A stretch of 64,000 bases of DNA from assembly GCA_022457065.1 (NCBI GenBank), contig JAJGBQ010000005.1:558001-622000 (forward strand). The letters are read 5' to 3'. Origin of the DNA: Curvularia sp. ZM96. Taxonomy: Eukaryota > Ascomycota > Dothideomycetes > Pleosporales > Pleosporaceae. This document shows positions 24,001-35,230 of this stretch, piece after piece. Numbering within the stretch: position 1 is the first letter of the stretch; each line of letters begins with the position of its first letter. The position numbers and the translations under genes were made by a program. Under the pieces are notes generated by a model, which saw only the letters and a list, made by a program, of their open reading frames with translations, was not told the DNA's origin and did no database searches.

Positions 24001-25860
24001 CAGCGACACTACACCTATCAATCTCGAATTCCGATTCAAGGCGCCTTGGGAAGATAGGGATCGCACCAAGAGCGATACTTGGGTGCTGTTCTCGGCTTTT
24101 CCCGAAAAGGACGAGCACGGGCAGCTTAAGAGTGTTTTCGGTAGCATCACAAACATTTCACCTCAAAAATGGGCCGAAGGATTCCAAAAACGAAAGATGG
24201 AGGAGGCTGTTGAGCTCAAACGGCAACAGGAGAACTTCATCGACATCACCAGTCACGAGATGCGAAACCCCCTCTCTGCCATCCTCCAGTGCGCCGACGA
24301 GATTTCTACGATCCTAGGCGACTTCAGGTCTTCGGGTTCTCAGGTAATAGATCCTGGTGTCGTAGCCGACTCTATAGATGCTGCACAGACAATCGCTTTG
24401 TGCGCACAGCATCAGAAGCGCATTGTTGATGATGTTTTGACGCTGTCGAAGCTCGACAGTGCAATGCTTATGGTATGTCTTTTTATTGTCAGCAAGCTTC
24501 ATCTTTTCTAATACTTTTTTGCTAGGTCACGCCAGTGGACGCGCAGCCGTTGCAAGTCGTGCAACGTGCGCTAAAAATGTTCGAGGGCGAAGTGCAAACA
24601 GCTGGTATCCAGATGGAGTTTGTTCTCACCGATTCTTTCACAAAGTTGGGGGTCGATTGGGTCAAGATCGATCCCTCACGAGTCTTGCAGGTAAGATAGA
24701 AAATGTCCGTGCCAGTCGTTCACAACTCATCTGATTATAGGTGCTCATCAACCTGACTACGAACGCCATCAAGTTTACCACAACTGAAGAAACAAGGACC
24801 ATCAAAGTCGTTCTCTCAGCATCCCGAGAGCGTCCGTCCGCAAGGAGTACGCCTACCGTGAACTATTTTCCCATGCGAGCCAAACGAATTGACCAGACAT
24901 GTGGCCCCGACTGGGGCGAGGGCGAAGAGATTTTCTTGGAGTTTGCCGTCCAGGACACAGGCCGAGGGCTGACTCCAGAAGAAAAGAAGCTTCTCTTTCA
25001 GCGATTCTCACAAGCCAGTCCACGGACTCATGTACAGTATGGTGGTTCAGGTTTAGGTTTGTTCATCTCGCGCGAGCTTACTGAGCTACAAGGAGGTGAG
25101 ATTGGTGTATCTTCTGAGGCAGGAAAGGGCAGCACGTTCGCCTTTTACGTCAAGTGCCGTAGGAGCATCGAACCGAAAGATACCCTTGAAGTTCTTCCAG
25201 CTTCTTTGACGCGGAAAGTGTCGAATGCGAAAGATAAGGGGAAAAGTGGACTGACTGTGCCGCCACAACCATCACAATCAACAACAAAAACCAAGGACTT
25301 TGCCACTGTGCCAAAACAGGACGATGTTGCTCTTAAGCCAAATCCAAAACCAAAGATGGAAATGAGGGTGCTTATCGTTGAGGACAACTTGGGTATGCCA
25401 TCAGAGTTCTTCACGTCGTCCGTATATCCTCTAACGCTCTATAGTCAACCAGAAAGTCCTCCAACGCCAACTCCAGAATCACGGCATACAAACCACTGTT
25501 GCAAATCACGGTGGAGAAGCTCTTGAAGTCCTAAAACTATCCACCTTTTGGGCCTCATCGCCGTCGTCCACTTCCAACACACCCTTGTCTGAAATATCAG
25601 TTGTCCTTATGGATAAAGAAATGCCTGTCATGGACGGTCTACAATGTACGTCTAGGATTCGCGAACTGGAACAGGACGGGAAATTCAAGCGCCATGTCCC
25701 CATTATCGCCGTTACGGCCAACGCTCGCAGCGAACAAATTGCAACTCTGCTGGCTGCGGGTATGGATGATGTTGTTAGCAAACCCTTTAGGATTGGTGAA
25801 CTAATACCCAAGATCGAGGATTTGGCTACTCGGTTTGGAAAGAAGACACCGGTTGATTAA
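21024..25860 (+). CDS. Hybrid sensor histidine kinase (PAS-GAF-PAS-HisKA-HATPase-REC)
   Basis: A large two-component sensor, predicted to autophosphorylate a His and pass the phosphate to its own receiver domain, feeding the Ypd1/response-regulator relay. Six exons (introns 22673-22731, 22803-22853, 24473-24525, 24691-24740, 25393-25444) make 1523 residues. Residues 1-500 are Ser/Pro-rich and probably disordered. A PAS-like module begins at about 522 (DWASTPLGPIEYW, MYWGEELVAIYNEAY), followed by a GAF-like region (690-855) and a second PAS (ELSPAGLFIADHVGRITYC, about 890-1010). HisKA holds ITSHEMRNPLSA near 1039. HATPase shows LINLTTNAIKF, DTGRGL and YGGSGLGLFIS. The receiver has VEDN, LMDKEMPVMDG with the phospho-Asp, and SKPF. 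All catalytic boxes are intact. No transmembrane segment is seen, so it is likely cytosolic. The stimulus is unknown. Confidence 0.9.
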
Positions 25861-27988
25861 CCTAATATGAAGCTCCCCAGTGCACCCACTGTACTGCCAC
25901 ATGGGGGTAATGAATAACGACGGCTAAGGATCTGCATTTCGTATATTCAACGCGAAAGCTCTGTGAAAACTCGCGATTAATGCTGTTAGCCTTCTTGTAC
26001 ATTGTTTTTTTTTCTTCCTAGTCTTTCCATTACTTTGTGTTTATTCTTGTACCGAGACTTCTCGCCGGAAATGATGCATTTGGGACATATACCCCTGTTA
26101 GGATAAACACACAAGGGCGTTTGGGAAAAGGACAAGCATAAGAGAGAAGAAGAGAAAAGCATAGACACATATGTGCGATAATAAATGAAGTATAAGTATG
26201 AGCAGTCGGGTCGAGCGACGTGTCACAGTTACATTCTGAAGTGGAAACAAAGCGCGTCAAACACATCCAAAATGGAACACTCATGCCTCAACCCTATCTA
26301 AAATGGACTACGCGTACTTTGTCGTACACCTCTCAACCCCAAACAAGGCGCATACCAAAAGAGAGCAAATGCATGTCTTAAAAGGCAATCACATTCACCA
26401 CCCCAGTACAATCCATCCAGCCACCCCAACGATTTCCGGAACCGCTTCCACTTCCTCCTCGACCACAAACAGCCTTGCCACTCCCCTACCATGCTTCAAA
26501 GCACACATATCGTCATCACTGTCAAATACAACAAGACATGCAGCCAGCCTTTATTGCCCTCGCATCTCCCACCACCGCCACTTTCGCCACCCCCCAGCAC
26601 ACCCAACGCCGCATAGAGAAGAAGAAGAAAACGCAAAACCGAATATTTGCAGGAGGGCCGACCGCTATTACTACACCGTTGTCCCCTTTACATGGACACA
26701 CATGCAAATTCAGCCAGGCCTTTCCTTGCGTCCTTGCCTCTTTTCTTCTGCATGACTCGCACCGTTCTTTTTTTTTTTTGACGCCTTTTGTTGCACAGTT
26801 ACACGGAAGTGGCAAAGGGAGGGCGTTTGTGGAAAAAGTGTGTACGTTGTAAGATTGGGGAAGGAAGGCTGGGTTTGTGTTACGTGAGGTGCATTTGGTG
26901 GGTTTGGCTTGGGGGAGTGTCGGGGTCAGGTGGGCGGTGTTGTGGACTTGTAGTATGGTGTCATGAAGAGTGGGTTTTGACATGGCAGGTGGGCTTTTGT
27001 TTTGGTCATTCGGAGATGCGGACTGTTGTCTTTGCGGATGAGAGGGAGTCGGTGAGATGTGGGTTTTGCGGCAAAGATAAAAGGGGAAGATTGGGTGTGT
27101 CTTTGTGTGTTGTGGCGAGATTTGGGGCTTGAAACAGTGGAGGTTCTGTGCCACAGGTAAAAGTGTGGGCGTGGAAGGTGGCTGATAAGAGAGCTTTTGG
27201 CATGTGATGCCGTGAAGTACAGCGAGTATTGTATGTTTTCGTGAGTTTGGTGTTCTGATAAGCTGAATTACGGGTCATTAGAGGATATAACTTAGACTTG
27301 TCAATACTGCATGAACAGGTCTCACTTAAAGTTTTCATTTGTGATAAGCGGTTTTGAAAAAAATGGAGCTCTGAAGCAGCTTCGATGCCATCAAGTCTTG
27401 CACGGCGTCAAGTATGATGGGATTAATGAATCTTTACATGGATGATTTCCTCACACCAATCCAAGACTGCCAGATGCAATATTCCTACAGCAACGAATAT
27501 GTTTTGAATTCTAGGGATAATTGTTTTTGCTGAACGAGTGGCCCTGACGTGTTGTCTTAATGAAAAGACGGAGGTTAAGATGCTAATGTATTGGTACACA
27601 AAGAAGAGAGCCGCCAGCGCAACGAACAAATGCCTTTTGAGAGAGAGAAAAAACAGACTCAGAAGAGACAAACATTGCAGAAAGGACATATGATACATCG
27701 ATTTTGAGCAACAACCAAAGGAACGAAACAAACAAGTGAAGGGCAGGGCAGTGTGACCTGTTAAACGTTGCTGGACGACGAGTGATACATTCCGCCTGTT
27801 GAATTGCGAAACGCCAGCAAAGAGCGTCCAGCCTTGCAAGCTCTTAGGCTCGACTTCATCGAGAACACAGGGCAGAGACCAATACTAACTCCCGCCTTGA
27901 TGCGTAGCACTGGCATCAGTAGTGCATGCAGCAACTTTGGAAGAGAAAATTTCCATAGTTGGATGGCCTCACGCGAAGACGGGTCCCG
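25861..27988. other. Long convergent 3' spacer
   Basis: About 2.1 kb between the stops of the kinase and the Zn2Cys6 gene. It has T and TTTC runs (14 T near 26766) and biased composition that opens long but meaningless frames. No gene is supported. Confidence 0.5.
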
Positions 27989-29681
27989 CTAGTAAGTAGC
28001 ATTGAGACTACCCACAGAAGTACGTTGCAACCGGACGTTTCGACTGTTATGTGCGTCACGGTGTGTATTGTGACTCTTTGGGGAGCTTTGTGATGAAGAG
28101 TGGTTACGAGAGTAGCGGTGGCCGTTGCTCAACGCGCAGTCATTCGACAAATCACCTCCGGATGAGTTCAGCTTTGTCGAGTGGTTTTCGCTAGTGCTGT
28201 ATGCGTTTGCTTGAGAATCTGTTGGCACTATTGTGTGACTCCCGCGAACATAGGAGTATGGAGTGGCCTGTGCAGACGCGCTCATTCCGCCTAGAAGACC
28301 TGAGGTGCTAAAGTTCAGGTCAAACTGAGACGCCGTGCTTGTCGTAGCTATATCATCGGCGTTAGAGCCGATAGCAGGTATGTAGCTGACCAAGCTCTCC
28401 GCGGTATCGTGTAGCCGAGTATGAGGAGCCAAGTTTGCTGAATCATTCCCCGAAGACACCCCTGATGCATTTGCGTGATTGCCTCCCTCGACCATCCATG
28501 GTAGCTGGAGCTTTGAGAACGATCCCCTGCTATCCATGACAGACGAACCACTTGTCTGAACAGATCGGAGACGTGCGTCTTGCATTTGGTCGACAACGTT
28601 ACGGCCGGACTGGGCCGGACTAGGTTGTGGCATTGGTAGCTGCCTTCGAGGGACGCTGGGCTCTGATGGACGTGGCTGGCGGGAAGGAGGTCTCTCGGGC
28701 AAAGACAACTGGAGAGATGACATGCCAGTGTCCAAAGGGGAGATGTCTGATGCGTTCATCTGGCCGTTTGACGTAGTAAAAGGTAAGCCTTGCAATGATT
28801 CCTGATCAAAACATGGACCCCCATGGTGCAAAGTCCTCACCGCTGGATCGGTCCCTCGATACGATGAGCACATGCTCGGGTTTGCCATAGCTGTCGAGTT
28901 CGGTATGTACGACGATTGCTGGTCCATACTGAATGCCTCGACAGGTGACGTGTCTTCTGAATATGGAACTGCCCAAATCGGAGCGTATGCTAACTTGGTG
29001 TCGAGCTGTGGGTATTGTGAATGATGCGGGACCGGCATCGGGCGCTGGTATAGGGGAGTGCTGCTTCCTGTTTGGTATACCGGCATCATTTGCTGTCCAT
29101 TCGCCAGATGGCTCAAATTGTGAGCTATGGCCATATTGTCGATGACTTTGTGAACCGCATCAGACCCCACCTGTAATTATTAGCGGCAGGTTGCAGCATG
29201 TCAAAGCAGACTTACGCGATGAAACTGGCAGTTAATTGGGTCAATGCCAGCCTGACGACAGTTGAGACAACCGGAGCCATTGCCTGGATCACCACTGCAG
29301 CGAATCTTCCTCTTGCGGCAACGTGCACACTGTATTCAGGGTCAGTACTCTGAAGTTACGACACCTACGTCCTATATTAAGACGGAAAGGTATATTTGAT
29401 ATGCATGAAGAATAATACAAAATGCACTATTTCAATGCACGACTTACCGCCACGGAAATGCGCCGTCTTGCTGGACCAGTCTCAATTACGGGGTCTTCTC
29501 TTCCCATCACAGTTCGGGTGTGCAAACCGCCTACCGGACCGCCAATAGGATAGCTGCGAGGATTCTCTCTTCTGCTGTGGCCAAGTGTCGATGGAGCATG
29601 GCGTTCGTCGTATAGGTAATTCGGGTATGAAATATTGTGGGCTAAGCAAGAACGTGGGCTTTCGTACTCCATGAAGGACAT
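27989..29681 (-). CDS. Zn2Cys6 transcription factor
   Basis: Predicted binuclear-zinc-cluster transcription regulator. Three exons (introns 29330-29447 and 29171-29215) give 509 residues. The zinc cluster is encoded entirely by the second exon: CARCRKRKIRC, then GSGCLNC and PINC, i.e. C-x2-C-x6-C-x9-C-x2-C-x9-C, preceded by the basic RRRISVA at the end of exon 1. The cluster lies at residues 79-112, so 78 poorly structured residues come before it. The remaining 390 residues are Ser/Gln/Pro/Asn-rich (SSSQSSPKSHNTHRD) with no fungal-specific TF middle-homology domain that I can see. This argues for a short-type regulator rather than a classical Gal4-like protein. Targets unknown. The ATG at 29681 is the first in frame, and a second Met follows at residue 4. 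Confidence 0.85.
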
Positions 29682-32390
29682 GGACTTGTGCCTTACAAAT
29701 GGGATTAGCCTACTCGATGTTCACGAAACTTGGGTTCTCAACGTACCAGAGACGGAGTTCACTACGTATGTTCTTCGAACAGGAAACTCGAGCGTCGTTT
29801 AGAGCAAGATGTGTGTTGTTTCAGGTCAGGGCGAATCGGCTCAACTGTTAACTCCTGGAACGTGAGTGTTGCTCCAAGGTACAGAAGAGACAACCGGCAA
29901 ACGGGTCATACAATGAATGAATGAGGAAGCACTGTTTATAGCCCAAAAGTTTGCAGAAACAGTTGTGGCGAAACGGAAGCGCAAGGTTGATCGAGTAGCT
30001 AAAGTCGTAGCAAAGTCGACGTGGCTGTAGTAGGACGAATGAGTACTCTTCAGACATGCAATTTGAGAACCCTGCGGCCACTAGGTCTTCTAATCTCCCA
30101 GACTGCCTGCCGGCATCGTAGAATCAACGAAAGCATTCGGGAACCTGCATGCATCGTGACCGCTTCTGTTTGCAGGGGTGAGGAAGTACGCAACTCAAAA
30201 AGAACATTGTCAAAGCGCCGCGGAGAATGCAGACAGGTGAAACACTACAAGCCAGACCGCGCATTATACCAGTCATAAGTATCAGAACTGACAGAAAAGC
30301 CCCCAATCTATGAAGATAGCAGTGGATCGCCTCTCCCCAGAAAACGCTGTTTCAAAGTAAATGTGGGGTGTTGCCGAGGAGCGCAGTGAGGCAAGCAGCC
30401 ATTCTGTCCACGCTACTCACTGTGTAATAACTCAAAAGGGTTGTCTATTGTTTGCATACTGCATGGTACTACCGCGGAGGCGGGACATATGGCAACCAAT
30501 TGAGGCTACTCCTTACAGGGTCCTCGCCTAGTGCAAACCTGCAAACTTTACAGGGGCTTAGAAGGAATTGAATACCGACAAGGGCAGAAGAACCGATGCC
30601 GCGAAGGTATTGGATACCTGAACTGGCATACAGTAATGTCGATTTGACTTGTTTTCGAGGCTTTAGATTAAATAGGTACCTTGCTTGGAACACGCACGAA
30701 AAAAAAAGCCGTGTAGTGTACAGAAGAGAAGACACAAAGGCCGAGATTTGCTTGCATAATAAGCTTTGCTAACTGTGTTTTGGAAGAACTTATCCAATGG
30801 GGATTGGATGAATTACTCGCAACGTTTGCATAATATTTGTTGAGATATACGTCTTGGTGATCATCAGTGGCGTAGGTCAAGATCCGGTGATTGCATGGGA
30901 TATGCTGAGGGGAAATTTCCAGCAGCTTCTATGCCTGATATGAATGGCGAAGGCCAATATGGTCACTCCCAGCGAAAGGCTTAAATCTTGTGACCACTGC
31001 AGTAAAGCGCAATCGGAAAAAATTACAGATAAACCTGTAATGTAGTACACCTCCAATGCAAAGCAGGAGCGTCTAAGCTGGGTTTAGGCTTAATCGGCGC
31101 ATTGTGCCGTTTTGACAGCCAGAGCAAAACGCCTAATGAGAAGGTGTTGAGTAAGCAATATCTTGCTTGCATATGGAAGATGAGTGCGTCCAGCCGATGC
31201 CGCCTTAACTGACCAACCAGTACTGTCGTACACTTGGATGCCAAGAAGCGAGCAAACTTTGATGCGCGATGTCTGGGAAGTGAGATTTCGCGGTGAGACA
31301 ATCACTATTCGATCGAAAGGTGTTTTTTTTTCGCCAACTCGGATTCCTTCCGACTTCTGCCCCCTGCTGCACAACCATAGTAACTTAGACTGTCTACCGG
31401 ATTTTCCCTAGTGTCACTAGCGTGGAATATCAGAGAGATTACAAGGCTCGTGGGCCTTTCGTTGCTGCATATCTCCGAATGTGGTGGTTTTGAAGCCGCA
31501 TAAGTGACGTGACGTGACAAAGCTTCATCCTTGCAGAGACAGTGTTACTGTGCTTGTAGTTGTCAACGAGGTTGTGTTCCACGACTCGGCATAGGTTTTT
31601 GTTCATGTTGGCAGCAACAGATCGTCGCTGTGCGAATGGAATCTGCCAAACAAGGTGAGTCTACATAGGCTAGTAACATGCAGCGTGGAAAGCTACCCGC
31701 ATTGCAAGGCTCGATTCGAGGAGTTAGACGACCAACAGGTATCTACCGGTATCCAGGATCGTTGACTGCTGATAAGGGGACAATGCGCCACAAGACAGAC
31801 ACCGGCTATCGGTACAACTCGATAGTTCTCTTCTGGTGAATGTCACTGACATGACGAACCCGGGGATCTCGGATTGATGCGCTGCAGGAAACGCAGCAGC
31901 CTCCCGATAACTGACAAGGGTCGCTGCGCACAACAATCGGAAGGCGGGTGACACTCAACGGTCCGCCTCTCACAAGAATTCCACACTCTTCCCAAAACTT
32001 GTTGAATCTTCTAAGCTATCCCCTGACAGCGGTGGTATTCCACATCCCACCTTACTGGTACCTTAGTTGAGCTGTCGGTCTCGTAGTGGCTGCATGTTGT
32101 GGCTGCATTCAAAGGCGCTCCTGGATCCAGTCCGAGGTCAAATAGATGATAGATCCAGCAGTGTCGTAAAGGATGTGAAGCATGCTGGAACCCATTGCTC
32201 CACAATCTAGTGCGTTGAAAGTATGCGCGATCCGGGGTGGAGAACAGCGATCCGTACCTGGAGCTAGGCCCTTTTGGGTGGTACGTCATCGTGACTAAGC
32301 AAATATGCTGTCGCAAGTCCCTCAACTTGTCGCGTTCGAATCGCTCACTTTTACGACAAACACCTGTTCTCCGCACAACACACCCAAGCC
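29682..32390. other. Long divergent spacer
   Basis: About 2.7 kb between the divergent Zn2Cys6 and cyclophilin genes. Many short frames are open but none shows a motif. A repeated GTGAC element is listed separately. The 700 bases next to the Zn2Cys6 ATG may be a long 5' leader. Confidence 0.5.
31504..31518. promoter_or_regulatory. GTGAC triple repeat, overlapping bZIP-like sites
   Basis: GTGACGTGACGTGAC, three 5-base units that create overlapping TGACGTGA sites, about 870 bases before the cyclophilin ATG. Function is speculative. Confidence 0.25.
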
Positions 32391-33943
32391 ATGTCCGTGC
32401 TTCTAGAAACATCACTTGGGGATATCACAATTGACTTGCTGGTGGATGATGCGCCGAAATGTTGTGAAAAGTAAGTCCATCCAATCCCTACACGCGCCTC
32501 GCGTTCTTCAACCTGCATCCTGCATGCTCTATCCCGCTGTCTTCCCAAGCTGAGCACACACAACAGACACTGACAGCCTGTCGCCTTAGCTTCCTCAAGC
32601 TATGCAAAGTAAAGTATTACAACTTTGCGCCTGTGCATAGCGTTCAACCAAATTTCTCTTTCCAGACGGGCGATCCGATCGGTCCTGGCTCCAAAGACAG
32701 CGATGGCGGTCGCTCCATATGGGGCCTGCTCGAACCTGCGCAAATCGCGAAAAAAACTTTAGTCCCAGAGTTCAACCCAAAACTCAAGCACACGGAAATG
32801 GGCACAGTCAGCATGGCAACTGCTCCGAACCCGGCTGATCCCGACGAGCGGTTCGCTGGTAGTCAGTTTATCGTGACTTTGGGGCCAAACATCGATTATC
32901 TGGACGGCAAGGCTGCCATATTTGGGACGGTTGTAGAAGGGTTTGATACGCTGGAGAAGATCAACACGGCATATATCGACGATCAAGGTCAGCCACTCAA
33001 GGACATCCGCATACTGCATACCGTCGTTCTTGATGATCCATACGATGACCCCGCTGGCCTTGTTGAGCCACCCGAAAGCCCTGTTCCTTCAGCAGCGCAG
33101 CTCGCTACTGTTCGTGTCGCCTACGATGAGAATCTTGAGGAGGAGAACGACCCAGAAGCGCTTGAGAAGGTCCGGCGAGAACGTGAGGCGCGCGCACAAG
33201 CTCTCACGCTGGAGATGGTTGGCGATCTGCCATTTGCCGAAGTCGCACCGCCTGAAAACGTGCTATTTGTGTGCAAGTTGAACCCAGTAACGCAGGACGA
33301 GGACCTAGAGCTTATCTTCTCGCGATTCGGAAAGATCCTCAGTTGCGAGGTTATTAGGGATAAACGCACTGGTGACAGCTTGCAGTACGCCTTCATCGAA
33401 TATGCCAATCAGAAGGATTGTGAACAGGCTTACTTCAAGATGGATGGTGTCCTGATTGACGATCACCGCATACACGTAGACTTTTCACAGTCGGTCTCAA
33501 AGATTGCAGATGATTGGCGAGATGTCACAAACAAGAAGAGGAGACGAGCTGCTGGCGGATTTGGTGGTATCGACAATCTCGAAAAGAAGAAGCAGTACCG
33601 CGACGGCTCCGAGCGCCAAATCATGCCTGACTCTGTCGTCAACAATCTGGTCGCCGATTCTGATTTACCCAAAAATGCAGCGCCGCGGGCGCGCGAAAAC
33701 AGCAGAGATGTACGAAGAGATGACACACGAAGGCGCGAACGAAGAACAGAATATCATGATGATCGCTTCAAGCGCAACCGGAGCCGGAGCCGGAGCCCAA
33801 AACGCGACCGTAGAGATGGCGATGACGGTAGATACCATGAGCGAAGACGAGAGAGGAGCCGCAGTCCCGATCGTCGGCGTGACAGCCGTCGTGACAGAAG
33901 CCGGGATCGCTATCGCCGGGACGACCGGGACTATCGACGATGA
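32391..33943 (+). CDS. cyp6: PPIL4/Cyp6-type cyclophilin with RRM and RS-like tail
   Basis: Nuclear cyclophilin of the PPIL4 class (fission yeast Rct1), a group tied to RNA polymerase II phosphorylation and splicing. Two exons (intron 32471-32589) give 477 residues. The cyclophilin domain opens with MSVLLETSLGDITIDLL and runs to about residue 165 (FSFQTGDPIGPGSKD, FAGSQFIVTLGPNIDYLDGK, AAIFGTVVEGFDTL). The position of the catalytic Arg of cyclophilin A is occupied by Ser (VHSVQPNF), as expected in this class, so peptidyl-prolyl isomerase activity may be low. An RRM follows at about 240-320 with RNP2 NVLFVCKLNP and an RNP1-like LQYAFIEYA. The C-terminus is rich in Arg, Asp and Ser (RSRSRSPKRDRR, RRDRSRDRYRRDD). 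The ATG at 32391 fits the invariant N-terminus. Confidence 0.92.
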
Positions 33944-35230
33944 GGGTAGTGTTCCACAAGAGAATGGACATGGGAAATGGTAGGCGAGTAACCTAGACTT
34001 TGCCATCTCTCAACATAATTTGCATACTAAGAGTTGGGGATATAATGTAATATTGAACAGCCGGATCAGGCTCTCAACGTAGGGATGTTAGGTACCACGA
34101 GAGGTGATACCATCGTGGCTGACCAAGGTTCAGCGTGTGATTCGCGCCAGTGTTGAGACTTGTGCTTTGTCGTACATCGTTCGAGACACGGACCTACTGC
34201 ACACTCATCACCAACCTCATGATTCGATAGGCCATTTTTCCCAGGATACTTAGGCAATCAGTTATGAGCTTGTGCGCTAGGATGGATATTGTCATGTTCA
34301 TAGTGTTTGTCGGCATAGCTTTGATTGTGTTACGGCTGAAGTTAACTTTTCTGTCTACTCTTCGACTTCCTCAAACATCCAACAGCCGCCATAACCTGGC
34401 CTCATTCTGGCGTATATTGCGATAAAGACCCCCACCTCGTCAACAACTAGAACACCGTTTGTCATGATTGTGGGTCTCCTGTGTCGAGCTGAATGGAAAT
34501 CTGTGCTCATTTGTATAATAGCAGTCTAGATGCTTATCGGCTCTGTAGTCACGGCTCTGAATTCACAAGAAGCAAAGCAATATCCTTAGATAAGTGAAGC
34601 AAGCCGACAGGATGATAAAAAGACAACTGATAGGTACTGGTTCTCACATCGAAGTAGTCCTTGTTATGGACTAAGTGGGCCATTGTGCGTACATTGCCTC
34701 ATGTACTGTGGAAGCCTGTATCCGGCTACGCTGCCACCTCGTGTAGTCTAGTCAACACGAGCATATCACGTATGACTATAGAAACTAGCTGTGCTGATTA
34801 AGTTGAGAAAAGGCGAGGTGTTGAGAATTGACAGGCTGATAACAGTTCTTAAGATACAGCGTTCCAAAAACCCATACCAGATTCATCAATGATGGAGACG
34901 CAGAACCGCTGATTAAACAGGCTGGCTTGATGCACTTGAAATCTTTGTGGGTACCCAAGCGTATTGGTGCAACAAACGGTCAAGTATTTTGCGCTGTTGT
35001 TGTAGTATGTTGATGGCGAGACTCGTAGGGGTGGGGCGCAAAGCGCCGACCCTGGGCGGAGCAGACGCGCTAACGCCGGATAAACACTAGCCCCGAACTT
35101 CACTTTGAGAGGCAGTCGCCGCCGCCCCGTCGCATTCAGGGCAGACAAGGACTCTACACGTCCTCACTCACTACCCACTCCTACCTCTAACCTTTTCCCT
35201 TTACCGCGTCTAATACACCTAGCCGCGATC
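33944..35230. other. Intergenic spacer and RPB2 promoter
   Basis: About 1.3 kb. The last 120 bases before the RPB2 ATG are CT-rich, typical of a fungal housekeeping promoter. No gene is supported. Confidence 0.5.

Noticed and set aside
26522..27154. A 210-codon minus-strand frame in the spacer after the kinase gene
   Set aside because: It begins at GTG, is made of low-complexity Pro/His/Thr-rich sequence opposite a skewed GT-rich stretch, and has no motif. It is better explained by base-composition bias.
27423..27839. A 138-codon minus-strand frame with hydrophobic stretches
   Set aside because: It sits in the 3' spacer of the Zn2Cys6 gene and has no motif or supporting splice structure; the hydrophobic runs come from T-rich sequence.
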